Notes under the pieces: model-generated
Seen by the model: the letters and a program-made list of their open reading frames with translations, nothing else
Databases searched by the model: none
Told to the model about the DNA's origin: nothing
NCBI GenBank assembly: GCA_046302855.1
Contig: JBKCHH010000059.1
Span: 1-55,523 of the forward strand
Direction: 5' to 3'
Source of the DNA: JBKCHH01 sp046302855
GTDB taxonomy: Bacteria; Pseudomonadota; Alphaproteobacteria; Rickettsiales; UBA8987
DNA length: 55,523 nucleotides
Shown here: positions 33,153-42,565 of the stretch, piece by piece
How positions within the stretch are numbered: the first letter of the stretch is position 1
Layout: every line of letters starts with the position of its first letter
Translations under genes and position numbers: made by a program

Positions 33153-35075
33153 ATGCAAATACAAATAACCCTAAAAGATGGTAGTGTAAAAAATTATCCC
33201 AAAGGTATTACGGGGCTGGATATTGCTCAAAGCATTAGTCCGTCGCTGGCGAAAAGGGTGGTTGTGGTAAAGGTGGATGATAGGGAAATTGATAGCTATA
33301 TTCCAATTCAGGAAGATGCTAAAATAGAGCTTGTTACAATAGGCACTAAAGAGGGCTTAGAGGTGTTGCGGCACGATATGGCGCATATTCTGGCGGATGC
33401 GGTGAAAGAGCTTTATCCAGAAACGCAAGTTACCATTGGCCCCAATATTGAAGATGGCTTTTATTATGATTTTTATCGCGAACAATCTTTTACTCCTGAT
33501 GATTTGCCCAAAATTGAAGCCAAAATGCAAGGCATCATCGCCAAAAATACTTCCATTCAAAGGCAGGTGTGGCAAAGAAAACAGGCTATAGAATACTTTA
33601 AAAGCATCGGTGAAGATTTTAAAGCACAAATTATTCAAGATTTGCCTTTAGGCGAAGATATATCTGTTTATAAACAGGGTGAATTTATAGACCTGTGTCG
33701 CGGGCCACACTCGCCAAGAACTGGCACTTGGGTAAATGCTGGCTTTAAGCTAACCAAAATTGCTGGAAGCTACTGGCGGGGTGATCAAAATAACGCAAAA
33801 CTGCAACGCATTTACGGCACGGCTTGGGCTACAAAAAAAGAGCTGGAAGACTATTTAAATTTACTTGAAGAGGCAAAAAAGAGGGATCATAGATTACTAG
33901 GGCAACAGTTAAATTTATTCCACATGCAAGAAGAAGCGGTGGGTCAAGTTTTCTGGCACGCTTCGGGGTGGTTTTTATATAGAACTTTAGAAAATTATAT
34001 TCGTGAAAAACTTATTCAAAACAATTACATAGAGGTAAAAACTCCGCAAATTGTAGATAGAGTTTTGTGGGAAAAATCTGGCCACTGGGAAAAGTTTGGG
34101 CATAATATGTTCTCAGTTGAATCAGAGGGCAAAACTCTTGCCATAAAGCCCATGAACTGCCCTTGCCACATTCAAATTTTTAACCAAAAAACCGTTTCTT
34201 ACAAACAGCTTCCCATTCGCATGGCAGAATTTGGTTCTTGCCATAGGAATGAGCCTTCAGGTTCTCTGCATGGGCTTATGAGGGTAAGGGCTTTTACGCA
34301 AGATGATGCGCATATCTTTTGCACAGAAGATCAAATTTTTGATGAAACCAAAAATTTCTGTAAGTTACTTTATGAAGTTTATAGTGAGCTTGGATTTAAT
34401 AAAATTGCGGTAAAAATTTCACTGCGTCCAGAAAAAAGGGCAGGGGACGATGCAACTTGGGATAAAGCAGAAGAATCTTTAAAACAGGCAACAACAGCGG
34501 CTGGCTTAGAGTATGAGTTATTAGAGGGCGAGGGTGCATTTTACGGCCCTAAACTTGAATTTCACCTAACAGATGTTTTGGGGCGAACTTGGCAGTGCGG
34601 AACGCTTCAGCTAGATTTTGTTTTGCCACAAAGGCTGGAAGCTAATTATATAGGGGCGGATAATAAAAAACATCATCCAGTAATACTGCACCGTGCAATA
34701 CTAGGTTCACTTGAAAGGTTTATTGGTATTTTAATTGAACATTATGCTGGCAAATTTCCCTTATGGCTTGCTCCAGTGCAAATTGCTATTTTAACGGTAA
34801 CCAATGCGGTGGATGATTTTGCTTTTGCTTTAGAAAAAACCCTTAAGAATGAAGGCTTTAGAGTAGTATTAGATAATTCGCATGAAAAAATTTCTTATAA
34901 GGTGCGGGAATATTCTTTGCAAAAAATTCCTTATCTATTTGTAATTGGTGAAAAAGAGGCCGCTGAAAACAGCGTAACCATTCGCAAAATTGGCTCTAAT
35001 GAGCAGAAGAAATACGCGGTGGCTGAAATTATAGATTTACTAAAAGACGAAGTCGCTAGCAAGGTTGTTTTGTAA
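33153..35075 (+). CDS. thrS: Threonyl-tRNA synthetase
   Basis: This 640-residue class II synthetase has, in order, a TGS domain (residues 1-61), the editing domain with HDMAH (His74, His78), and the catalytic domain. The catalytic domain shows PMNCPCHIQIF, CHRNEPSGSLHGLMRVRAFTQDDAH and motif 3 HRAILGSLERFIGILIEHYAG. The C-terminal anticodon-binding domain follows. The zinc ligands (Cys, two His) are in place. infC, which often follows thrS, is absent. Confidence 0.97.
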   Translation: MQIQITLKDGSVKNYPKGITGLDIAQSISPSLAKRVVVVKVDDREIDSYIPIQEDAKIELVTIGTKEGLEVLRHDMAHILADAVKELYPETQVTIGPNIEDGFYYDFYREQSFTPDDLPKIEAKMQGIIAKNTSIQRQVWQRKQAIEYFKSIGEDFKAQIIQDLPLGEDISVYKQGEFIDLCRGPHSPRTGTWVNAGFKLTKIAGSYWRGDQNNAKLQRIYGTAWATKKELEDYLNLLEEAKKRDHRLLGQQLNLFHMQEEAVGQVFWHASGWFLYRTLENYIREKLIQNNYIEVKTPQIVDRVLWEKSGHWEKFGHNMFSVESEGKTLAIKPMNCPCHIQIFNQKTVSYKQLPIRMAEFGSCHRNEPSGSLHGLMRVRAFTQDDAHIFCTEDQIFDETKNFCKLLYEVYSELGFNKIAVKISLRPEKRAGDDATWDKAEESLKQATTAAGLEYELLEGEGAFYGPKLEFHLTDVLGRTWQCGTLQLDFVLPQRLEANYIGADNKKHHPVILHRAILGSLERFIGILIEHYAGKFPLWLAPVQIAILTVTNAVDDFAFALEKTLKNEGFRVVLDNSHEKISYKVREYSLQKIPYLFVIGEKEAAENSVTIRKIGSNEQKKYAVAEIIDLLKDEVASKVVL

Positions 35076-35163
35076 TCATATTCTTTATTAGATTAATTCT
35101 TGACTGAAAGCTAAAATTTCATTAGCAAGCACCTCTTATTTTATAAGTTGCTTTAATACTTAT

Positions 35164-35239
35164 GGTCGGATAGCTCAGTTGGTAGAGCAAAGGACTGAAA
35201 ATCCTTGTGTCGGCAGTTCAATTCTGCCTCCGACCACCA
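35164..35239 (+). tRNA. tRNA-Phe (anticodon GAA)
   Basis: It is a 76-base cloverleaf: acceptor GGTCGGA pairs with TCCGACC, the anticodon loop CTGAAAA has GAA, the T arm GGCAGTTCAATTCTGCC is standard, and CCA is encoded. It shares the 489-bp thrS-pyrG gap with tRNA-Tyr; nothing else is apparent there. Confidence 0.97.
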
Positions 35240-35333
35240 TCTTTTTGCTCAAAAAGACCTGTGCCTAATAATGTTAGGATGTTTTCTTAAAATTTTGTGT
35301 TTTATACTTGGCTTAGTTGTACCTAACTAAAAG

Positions 35334-35419
35334 TGGTGTTTGGAGAAGGATTTGAACCTTCGAACTCTTACGAGAACAGATTTACAGTCTGTCGCCTTTG
35401 ACCGCTCGGCAATCCAACC
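35334..35419 (-). tRNA. tRNA-Tyr (anticodon GTA)
   Basis: On the minus strand this is an 86-base type II tRNA with a long variable arm (TCTCGTAAGAG). The anticodon stem-loop CAGACTGTAAATCTG gives GTA. The T arm is GAAGGTTCAAATCCTTC and CCA is encoded. The acceptor GGTTGGA/TCCAAAC has one G-A mismatch at pair 2-71, which is unusual. Confidence 0.93.
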
Positions 35420-35564
35420 TAATTGATTTCCTACAATAAAATTATAGTGGAAACGGCTTTTAAAACATTAATTGTTTTTTGCAAGATAAGTTATGCGCCT
35501 TAGGAGATTTTAAATATTTCCTATTTTAGAAAAAACCCTTATAATAGCCAAAAAATATGCAATT

Positions 35565-37196
35565 ATGACTGGTGAATGTAAATTTATATTTATAACTGGC
35601 GGGGTAGTATCTTCTCTTGGAAAGGGCTTGGCTTCAGCTAGCCTTGCTGCTTTATTGCAGGCAAGGGGTTATAAGGTAAAGATTAGAAAGCTAGACCCAT
35701 ATTTAAATGTTGACCCAGGCACCATGAACCCCATTCAACATGGCGAGGTTTTTGTTACAGATGATGGCACCGAAACAGATCTAGACCTAGGGCATTATGA
35801 AAGGCTAACCGAAGTGCAATCAGGCCGATTAGACAATGTTACCGCTGGCAAAATCTATTCTGAACTACTTAGAAAAGAAAGAAAGGGAGATTATCTTGGT
35901 GCAACTGTGCAGGTTATTCCCCATGTTACTAATTTAATTAAAGAATTTATAAAGAATGATACGGCAGGCTTAGATTTTTTAATCTGTGAAATTGGTGGCA
36001 CTATTGGCGATATTGAAGGCCTGCCTTTTTATGAGGCAGCAAGGCAACTTTCTTATGATTTGGGGTTAAATAAAAATGGGAATAAAAGAACCATATTTAT
36101 ACATCTAACCCTAATTCCTTATATAAAAACGGCTAAAGAGTTAAAAACCAAACCAACGCAACATTCCGTTAAGGAGCTTAGAACCATTGGTATTCAGCCA
36201 GATATTTTGCTTTGCAGAAGTGAATATAATATTCCGCAGTTAGAGAGGGAAAAAATTGCCCTTTTTTGTAATGTAAACAAGGCATCCGTCATTCAAGCAA
36301 TAGACCAAAATTCAATTTATGAAGTGCCACTCCGTTTAAGTGAGGAGGGTTTGGATGAGAGGGTTTTGGCCGAATTTAATATTTCTAGCTCTCAAAAACC
36401 AAACTTGAGCAAATGGCTAGATATTAATGAAAAGGTAAAGAATCTAAAGAAAAAGGTTACGGTCGCCATTGTTGGCAAGTATGTTTCTTTATCAGATGCT
36501 TATAAATCTTTACTAGAGGCCATAGATCACGCAGGCATTAACAATAATACAAGGGTAGAAATAAAATGGGTTAATTCCAAAACCTTGAATCAAGAAAATG
36601 TGGCAACAAAACTAGCGGATATTGATGGGATAATAGTTCCGGGGGGCTTTGGTGAAAGTGGGGTGGAGGGCAAAATATTTGCCACCCAATATGCAAGGGA
36701 GAAAAAAATTCCCTATCTTGGCATTTGCTTTGGTATGCAGCTAGCCGTTATTGAATTTGCTAGAAATGTTGTTGGCATTAAAGATGCTACCTCAGCTGAA
36801 TTTGGTGAGGCAGAAAACCCCATAGTTGGCTTAATGCAACAATGGTTTTCTAAGGATGGGTTAAATATTCGGGTAAAGAATAATGATTTGGGTGGCTCTA
36901 TGCGTCTTGGTGGCTATGAATGTGTGCTTAAAAAAGGTAGTAAAATTGCAAAAATCTATGGCAAAAGTGAAATAAGGGAAAGGCATCGCCACCGCTATGA
37001 GGTAAATATTAATTATAAAGATAGATTAGAGGCCAAAGGAATGATATTTTCTGGCCTATCACCCGATGGTAAGTTGCCAGAAGTAATAGAGCTAAAAGAC
37101 CATCCTTGGTTTATTGGCGTGCAGTTTCACCCAGAATTTACCTCAACCCCATTTAACCCAAGCCCGCTATTTAACGACTTTGTAAAACATCTTTAA
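35565..37196 (+). CDS. pyrG: CTP synthase
   Basis: This 543-residue enzyme aminates UTP to CTP. The N-terminal synthetase domain begins FIFITGGVVSSLGKG (P-loop) and contains KLDPYLNVDPGTMNP and EVFVTDDGTETDLDLGHYER. The C-terminal glutaminase domain has GICFGMQ with Cys388, and FHPEF supplies the His and Glu of the triad. secG, often near pyrG in alphaproteobacteria, is instead 13 kb downstream. Confidence 0.97.
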   Translation: MTGECKFIFITGGVVSSLGKGLASASLAALLQARGYKVKIRKLDPYLNVDPGTMNPIQHGEVFVTDDGTETDLDLGHYERLTEVQSGRLDNVTAGKIYSELLRKERKGDYLGATVQVIPHVTNLIKEFIKNDTAGLDFLICEIGGTIGDIEGLPFYEAARQLSYDLGLNKNGNKRTIFIHLTLIPYIKTAKELKTKPTQHSVKELRTIGIQPDILLCRSEYNIPQLEREKIALFCNVNKASVIQAIDQNSIYEVPLRLSEEGLDERVLAEFNISSSQKPNLSKWLDINEKVKNLKKKVTVAIVGKYVSLSDAYKSLLEAIDHAGINNNTRVEIKWVNSKTLNQENVATKLADIDGIIVPGGFGESGVEGKIFATQYAREKKIPYLGICFGMQLAVIEFARNVVGIKDATSAEFGEAENPIVGLMQQWFSKDGLNIRVKNNDLGGSMRLGGYECVLKKGSKIAKIYGKSEIRERHRHRYEVNINYKDRLEAKGMIFSGLSPDGKLPEVIELKDHPWFIGVQFHPEFTSTPFNPSPLFNDFVKHL

Positions 37197-37250
37197 AAAT
37201 TAACTATATTGAAACCTTTGCCATTTAAACTATATCTATAACAAAATAAT

Positions 37251-37652
37251 ATGTATCACACCTATAAAACAATTACGAACGGGGTAGAGGTTTCTGCCAC
37301 CCCTATTTATTTAAAAGAGGAGTCTTTCCCTAGTGAGAACTTTTATGTTTGGGCGTATCAGATAAAAATTGAAAACAACTCTAAAAAAACCCTGCAACTT
37401 ATAAAAAGGCACTGGACGATTATAGATAACAATGCCCAAAAGTTTGAAGTAAAGGGTGATGGTGTGGTTGGCAAACAGCCGACCCTTAGACCACATGATG
37501 TGTTTGAATATGCCTCTGGCACCCATCTTTTTGCTCCAAATGGCGTAATGCGTGGCATATATGAAATGCAAGACGAAAATGGTGAGATATTAAAGGTAGA
37601 AATCCCCACCTTTTCCTTAGATAGTAGCGATGCTAAGCCCGTGTTGAATTAA
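37251..37652 (+). CDS. apaG: ApaG domain protein
   Basis: This 133-residue beta-sandwich protein has YQIKIENNSKKTLQLIKRHW, GVVGKQPTLRPHDVFEYASG and GIYEMQDENGE, which are standard ApaG signatures. The fold is fibronectin III-like. The biochemical role is unclear; ApaG has been linked to Co2+ resistance and dinucleoside tetraphosphate metabolism in enterobacteria. It is convergent with clpP (6 bp gap). Confidence 0.94.
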   Translation: MYHTYKTITNGVEVSATPIYLKEESFPSENFYVWAYQIKIENNSKKTLQLIKRHWTIIDNNAQKFEVKGDGVVGKQPTLRPHDVFEYASGTHLFAPNGVMRGIYEMQDENGEILKVEIPTFSLDSSDAKPVLN

Positions 37653-37658
37653 GGCTTA

Positions 37659-38294
37659 TCACTCCTCTTCCTTTCTAGTAAAATCTGCTCTTGAGGCAAT
37701 TACCTTATCTGCTATGCCAAATTCCACTGCCTTTTCAGCCGACATAAAGTTATCCCGCTCCATATTTTTTTCAATCACTTCTAGCTTTTGCCCAGTGTGC
37801 TTAACATATAGCTTATTAAGCCTGCCTTTTAAATCTAAAATCTCTTTGGCGTGAATTTCAATATCAGTTGCCTGCCCTCTAAAACCACCTGATGGTTGGT
37901 GAATCATAATTCTTGCATTGGGTAGAACAAACCTTTTGCCCTTAGTGCCAGCCGTTAAAAGTAGCGAGCCCATAGAGGCAGCCTGCCCCATACACAAGGT
38001 TGCAACATCACACTTTATATATTGCATGGTATCATAAATTGCTAAACCTGAGGTAACCACACCACCAGGCGAATTAATATACATAAAAATATCTTTATTT
38101 GGCGATTCTGATTCTAAAAAAAGTAACTGAGCCACCACTAAACTTGCCATATGGTCTTCCACCCCGCCATTTACGAATACAATCCTTTCTTTTAGTAGCC
38201 TTGAATAGATGTCAAAAGCCCTTTCCCCTTTGTTAGTGGTTTCAATAACAATAGGAACTAATTGCGAAATTAAATCTTGATTATCCATATACAT
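37659..38294 (-). CDS. clpP: ATP-dependent Clp protease proteolytic subunit
   Basis: This 211-residue serine peptidase has its catalytic triad at Ser107 (GQAASMGS), His132 (MIHQPSGG) and Asp181 (MERDNFMS). The spacing equals that of E. coli ClpP, shifted by 10. It forms the proteolytic barrel used by ClpX or ClpA. clpX and tig, its normal neighbours, are not adjacent. Confidence 0.97.
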   Translation of the reverse strand: MYMDNQDLISQLVPIVIETTNKGERAFDIYSRLLKERIVFVNGGVEDHMASLVVAQLLFLESESPNKDIFMYINSPGGVVTSGLAIYDTMQYIKCDVATLCMGQAASMGSLLLTAGTKGKRFVLPNARIMIHQPSGGFRGQATDIEIHAKEILDLKGRLNKLYVKHTGQKLEVIEKNMERDNFMSAEKAVEFGIADKVIASRADFTRKEEE

Positions 38295-38376
38295 CTAGTT
38301 TTTAGTAGAATTTTAGAGGAGAGAAATTTATAAGCAACCCCATATAAGAAAATGTTATAAGAAAAAAAAGCAAGCT

Positions 38377-39075
38377 ATGCAAAAAACCTATTATCTATAC
38401 GGCAAACATGCCTGTATTTCTGCCTTAAACAATAGGGCTAGAAAAATCTTATCGGTAGAGGTAAGTGAGGGGTTTTATGCAAAACATAAGGATGAGCTAA
38501 TTCCATTTAAAAACATTAGAGTAGTAAAGCCACAAGAATTAGATAATAGGGTGGGTAAAAACATTCAACATCAAGGGATTGTAATAAAAACTGAAAGTAT
38601 AGTTCAGCCAGACCTTAACAAAACCCTCGCAACCGCAAAAAGAATAGTTTTGCTAGACCAACTTTCAGATGCCCATAATATTGGTTCCATTTTAAGAAGC
38701 TCCCTTGCCTTTGGCGTAGATGCGGTATTTAATACTAAAGATAACAGCTTTTCAGATGAGGCGGTAATAGCCAAAGTAGCAAGTGGTGCTTTTGAGCATA
38801 TTCCCTATTATGAAGTTGGGAATTTGGTAAGGCTAATGGAAGATTTAAAAAAACAAGAATTTTGGCTACTTGGTTTAACTGCAGATGCCAAACAAACAAT
38901 TAGGGAAGTAAAGGGTTTTGAAAGGCTGGCAATCGTGCTGGGTGCAGAAGGGCAAGGGCTTCGCCAATTAACCGAAAAAACCTGCGATATTTTGGCAAAA
39001 ATTCCCATTTCTAATAAAATGGAGAGTCTAAATGCCTCAATAGCCCTAGCCGTTGCTTTGTATGAGCTGACTTAA
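38377..39075 (+). CDS. rlmB: TrmH/SpoU-family rRNA 2'-O-methyltransferase (RlmB-like)
   Basis: This 232-residue SPOUT methyltransferase has an N-terminal RNA-binding part (YLYGKHACISALNNRARK). The knotted catalytic domain shows motif 1 LSDAHNIGSILRSSLAFGVDAV, motif 2 AIVLGAEGQGL and motif 3 IPISNKMESLNASIALAVALYE. RlmB methylates G2251 of 23S rRNA. A tRNA-modifying relative cannot be fully excluded, but the N-terminal domain favours RlmB. Confidence 0.9.
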   Translation: MQKTYYLYGKHACISALNNRARKILSVEVSEGFYAKHKDELIPFKNIRVVKPQELDNRVGKNIQHQGIVIKTESIVQPDLNKTLATAKRIVLLDQLSDAHNIGSILRSSLAFGVDAVFNTKDNSFSDEAVIAKVASGAFEHIPYYEVGNLVRLMEDLKKQEFWLLGLTADAKQTIREVKGFERLAIVLGAEGQGLRQLTEKTCDILAKIPISNKMESLNASIALAVALYELT

Positions 39076-39092
39076 AACTAATTGAGGTTTTT

Positions 39093-39665
39093 ATGCCATC
39101 AAAAATAAGAGAAATTTTAGATGATTTAGCAGGTGCAGAAGAGGTGGAAAGATTGCTATTTAACGAAGTGAAGACTAGCAGGCTTAGTTTAGAAGAGTTA
39201 GAGCTAATTGTTGAAATATTTAAAAACTCCCATTCAAAAATTAGTCCTAAAACCTTAGCTGGTATAATTATAGATTATTTGAGTAAAAAAAATATAGCCA
39301 AAGACTATGAACCAACACAAGAAAAAACAATAAAAAAGAAAAACGAAGAGCTACTAAAAAATATAATTTTTAATCGTGAAATTAACTTAATAAGGTGGAA
39401 AACTCTGCCCAGCCAAAATAGCCAAGAAAACTCTTCCACTTTCATGCAGGGCGATTTTGGGTTAGATATTCAAGATCATCTACCCCTTGTAATAATAGCC
39501 GAAAGGATTGTGAAGGATGGTGTTATTTCACCCCAAGAGATTCAAGATTTCGCCATTAAAGCATCTGAAATAACGGGCAGAAAGATAGATAAAAAAGAAG
39601 CAGAAAAATTCCTCATTCACTTTGCGGCCGTTCATTTAAACAAGGCGCTAGAGATAAGCCGTTGA
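39093..39665 (+). CDS. Uncharacterised soluble protein
   Basis: This 190-residue protein follows rlmB by 17 bp, likely in one transcript. It is acidic-basic mixed and predicted largely helical. There is no signal peptide or membrane segment. The N-terminal half has ILDDLAGAEEVERLLFNEV and a Lys-rich linker near residue 75. The second half has HLPLVIIAERIVKDG and a possible tellurite-resistance-TerB-like helical look, but I cannot assign a family. It may be lineage-specific. Confidence 0.7.
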   Translation: MPSKIREILDDLAGAEEVERLLFNEVKTSRLSLEELELIVEIFKNSHSKISPKTLAGIIIDYLSKKNIAKDYEPTQEKTIKKKNEELLKNIIFNREINLIRWKTLPSQNSQENSSTFMQGDFGLDIQDHLPLVIIAERIVKDGVISPQEIQDFAIKASEITGRKIDKKEAEKFLIHFAAVHLNKALEISR

Positions 39666-39682
39666 TGTGTAAGGATTTTAGC

Positions 39683-41446
39683 TCAAACCCTTTCAAATAA
39701 ACTCTCTAGGTTTTTGAGCGATAGCTTTAAGTAAGTTGGTCGCCCATGATTGCACTGGGCTGATTGAGGCGTTTTTTCAATTAAGCGAAGCAGGGCGTTC
39801 ATTTCTTCTATATTCATTTTTCGCCCCTGCCTAATTGAATTGTGGCAGGCAGCTGTTTCTAAGATATGCTCTAAAAGTTTATCGTGCGAATTTATGGTGT
39901 TAGAGGTTTTAATATCAGAAATAATATCTTTGAAAAATTTTGGGATATTATAGTTGGCAAATATGGCTGGAATTTGCTTTAGCTCTATAGCATTTTCACC
40001 AAATTCGCTAAATTTAAAGCCTAAATCTTCTAGCTCCTTTTGTTTGGATAAGATAAATTCTATATCGCCAAAATTAAACTCTATAATTTCTGGAATTAGC
40101 AGTTTTTGTAGCTTTTTTTCTGATGCTTCAAACTTAATTTTTAAATCTTCATAAACAATTCTCTCATGTGCTGCGTGCTGATCTACTATCACCATTTCTT
40201 CCCCTGTTTGGGCGATGATATAAGAATTATTAAATTGGCATAGGGCGTAGCCTAGATGAAGATTGTTTGGCTGTGGTTTTGGAGAAGAGAGGTTTTTATA
40301 GGGGGTTTCTTCTTTTTCGGCGAAGGAATTTTCAATAAAATTGTAAGTTCTTTCTGGAGACTTTTCCGGAAAGGAAAATTTAATATTTTCTACAATCTTT
40401 TGCTCCGCCACACTACCTATATGGCTTGAGGCAAATTGGCTTTTTTGAAAAAGAGCGTTTTTTATAGATGAGATTATAAAACCCCGCACCAGATTTTCAT
40501 CTTGAAATCTAACTTCACTTTTAGCGGGGTGAACATTCACATCCACAAATTCGCTAGGAATGTTAAGATTCATCAACAAAATGGGGTATCTGCCCCTTGG
40601 AATAACATCTTGATAGGCAATTCTTATGGCTAGGCTAATTAGCTTATCTTTTAAAGGGCGTTTATTTACAAAAATATACTGATCACTAGTATTAGGGGCA
40701 TTATAGGTGGGGAGCGAAATATAGGCCTCTAGCTCTAAATAGTCTCTTTGTTCACTTACAAAAATAGAATTTTCTAGAAAGTCTTTGCCTAAAATTTTTT
40801 TGATTCTCTCCTCCAAATTTTTTTCAGGCAAATTAAGGTGAGGGGTGGCGCTTTTTAAAATTTCCTTATCATCAATTATTAGGCTAAAATCCACATTCTC
40901 ATTGGCTAGAATAAAGGTTTTTACCCGCTCGATAATTGCCCTTTTTTCACTCTCATTATTTTTTAAAAACTTTAGCCTTGCTGGGGTGGCAAAGAACAAA
41001 TCTTCAATCTCTACCCTTGTTCCCTTTTGAATTGCACTTGGAATAAGGGGGTGTTTTTTCCCTGCCTCTACCTTTATTTCATAACCTTCATTTAGTTTCG
41101 CATCAAAAGAGGAAATTTTTAACCTTGCTACAGAGGCAATGGAAGCCAAAGCCTCACCCCTAAAACCAAAGTTTTTAATGTTGATTAGGTCATCAAAAGG
41201 GAGTTTAGAGGTAGTATGCCTTTCAACTGATAGGTCTAAATCTCTTTTACTCATACCACTGCCGTTATCTTTTATACTTATATAAGATTTGCCACCGTTT
41301 TTTATGATAATTTGAATAGTGCTAGAGCCTGCATCAAGGGCATTTTCTACCAGTTCCTTTACAACTGAGGCTGGCTTTTCAATAACCTCGCCCGCGGCAA
41401 TGCGGTTTATTAAGATGGGGGGGAGCTGTCTTATTCTATCCAACAT
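39683..41446 (-). CDS. mutL: DNA mismatch repair protein MutL (endonuclease type)
   Basis: This 587-residue protein has the GHKL ATPase domain with VVKELVENALDAGSS, DNGSGM, TTSKL and GFRGEALASIASV. The C-terminal dimerisation domain carries DQHAAHERIVYE, the metal-binding motif of MutL endonucleases. ACHNSIRQG and CNHGRPTY complete the site. This is the nicking MutL found in bacteria without MutH. The ATG at 41446 is chosen; an in-frame TTG at 41458 is possible. It overlaps the end of folE by 11 bp, so the two are an operon. Confidence 0.95.
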   Translation of the reverse strand: MLDRIRQLPPILINRIAAGEVIEKPASVVKELVENALDAGSSTIQIIIKNGGKSYISIKDNGSGMSKRDLDLSVERHTTSKLPFDDLINIKNFGFRGEALASIASVARLKISSFDAKLNEGYEIKVEAGKKHPLIPSAIQKGTRVEIEDLFFATPARLKFLKNNESEKRAIIERVKTFILANENVDFSLIIDDKEILKSATPHLNLPEKNLEERIKKILGKDFLENSIFVSEQRDYLELEAYISLPTYNAPNTSDQYIFVNKRPLKDKLISLAIRIAYQDVIPRGRYPILLMNLNIPSEFVDVNVHPAKSEVRFQDENLVRGFIISSIKNALFQKSQFASSHIGSVAEQKIVENIKFSFPEKSPERTYNFIENSFAEKEETPYKNLSSPKPQPNNLHLGYALCQFNNSYIIAQTGEEMVIVDQHAAHERIVYEDLKIKFEASEKKLQKLLIPEIIEFNFGDIEFILSKQKELEDLGFKFSEFGENAIELKQIPAIFANYNIPKFFKDIISDIKTSNTINSHDKLLEHILETAACHNSIRQGRKMNIEEMNALLRLIEKTPQSAQCNHGRPTYLKLSLKNLESLFERV

Positions 41447-42071
41447 TATTTGAGGCAACCAGTTCCAAAAATTCTGCTCTAGTTCTAGGGTCAGTTTTAA
41501 ATAAACCAGTTACTTTAGAAGTGATGGTTGAGGTATCTGTCTTATGCACCCCTCTAGTCGTCATACATTGGTGTTTGGCATCGATAATAACCGCCACACC
41601 CTTTGGTTTTAGAACCCTATCTAGAGTTTCTGCTATTTGTGCCGTCATGGTTTCTTGCGTTTGTAGGCGTTTGGCGTAGATATCTACTAGCCTTGCAATT
41701 TTACTAATTCCAACCACCCTTTTATTTGGAATATATGCAACATGCGCCTTGCCTATTACTGCCACCATATGGTGTTCACAGTGGGATTCTAACCGCATGT
41801 TTTTTAACAAAACAATCTCATCGTAATTTTCCACCTCTTCAAAGGTTTTTGAAAGGATTTCTTCAGGATCAACATTATAACCTTCAAAAAACTCTTCGTA
41901 AGCCTCAACTACTCTTTTAGGCGTATCAATTAACCCTTCTCTTAAAGGATTATCCCCCGCCCAAGCAATTAGGGTTTGCACGGCAAGCATTGCCTCTTCT
42001 TTAGAAGGCCTTGCCTTTATAAGGCTACTTTTTTTTGCCAAAACTATTTCTTTGTGATTATTACTGTTCAT
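41436..42071 (-). CDS. folE: GTP cyclohydrolase I FolE
   Basis: This 211-residue enzyme opens GTP to 7,8-dihydroneopterin triphosphate, the entry to folate and also to queuosine. Zinc ligands are Cys98 and His101 (ESHCEHHM) and Cys169 (KHQCMTTRG). The frame is open 120 bases further upstream, but that extension is hydrophobic and atypical and overlaps the divergent hisI. MNSNNHKE at 42071 is the sensible start. Confidence 0.94.
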   Translation of the reverse strand: MNSNNHKEIVLAKKSSLIKARPSKEEAMLAVQTLIAWAGDNPLREGLIDTPKRVVEAYEEFFEGYNVDPEEILSKTFEEVENYDEIVLLKNMRLESHCEHHMVAVIGKAHVAYIPNKRVVGISKIARLVDIYAKRLQTQETMTAQIAETLDRVLKPKGVAVIIDAKHQCMTTRGVHKTDTSTITSKVTGLFKTDPRTRAEFLELVASNNVG

Positions 42072-42123
42072 TATAATAAGTTTTTGTATTATATATAGCG
42101 TTAACACCTTTACTTCAAGTGTT

Positions 42124-42468
42124 ATGAAAAAAGAAATTGAAAAGTTTATTGCCACTATAAAATTTAATGAGCAGGGCTTAATTCCAGCCATTGCACAGGA
42201 TTATAAAACCAATCAAGTGCTAATGCTTGCCTATATGAATGAAGATTCTATTAGAAAAACCCTTTTAACCAAAAAAGTGCATTACTTTTCCCGTTCTCGC
42301 AATAAGCAATGGATGAAGGGCGAAACCTCCAACCACATTCAACACTTAAAAGATTTATATATAGATTGTGATAATGATACAATTCTACTAAAGGTAGAGC
42401 AGGTTGGAAATGCTTGCCACACTGGGGAAATGAGTTGTTTTTTTACTAATGTTTCCAATTTTGAGTAA
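42124..42468 (+). CDS. hisI: Phosphoribosyl-AMP cyclohydrolase
   Basis: This 114-residue enzyme opens the ring of phosphoribosyl-AMP in histidine synthesis. SRSRNKQWMKGETSNH, the metal-binding YIDCDNDT, and the zinc cysteines Cys82, Cys98 and Cys105 (NACHTGEMSC) are all present. It lacks the hisE domain. No other his gene is in the window. Confidence 0.94.
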   Translation: MKKEIEKFIATIKFNEQGLIPAIAQDYKTNQVLMLAYMNEDSIRKTLLTKKVHYFSRSRNKQWMKGETSNHIQHLKDLYIDCDNDTILLKVEQVGNACHTGEMSCFFTNVSNFE

Positions 42469-42499
42469 TCTACCTCAAAAAGTTTTTGTCCGATTTTGC

Positions 42500-42529
42500 T
42501 TGAAAGTTTTAATTATTATATGATATAAT
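42500..42529 (+). promoter_or_regulatory. Promoter of the BI-1 family gene
   Basis: TTGAAA at 42500-42505, an 18-bp spacer and TGATATAAT (extended -10, TATAAT at 42524-42529) form a strong sigma70-type promoter, 37 bases before the ATG. Confidence 0.6.
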
Positions 42530-42565
42530 TGTGGCAATAACCAAGCAACCTAAGGGGTTAATTAT

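Noticed and set aside
35100..35163. TTGACT near 35100 as the tRNA-Phe promoter
   Set aside because: No acceptable -10 box lies at 16-18 bp, and the leader would be long.
42072..42191. 40-residue N-terminal extension of folE
   Set aside because: It is hydrophobic, absent from the FolE family and overlaps hisI; the ATG at 42071 gives the usual length.
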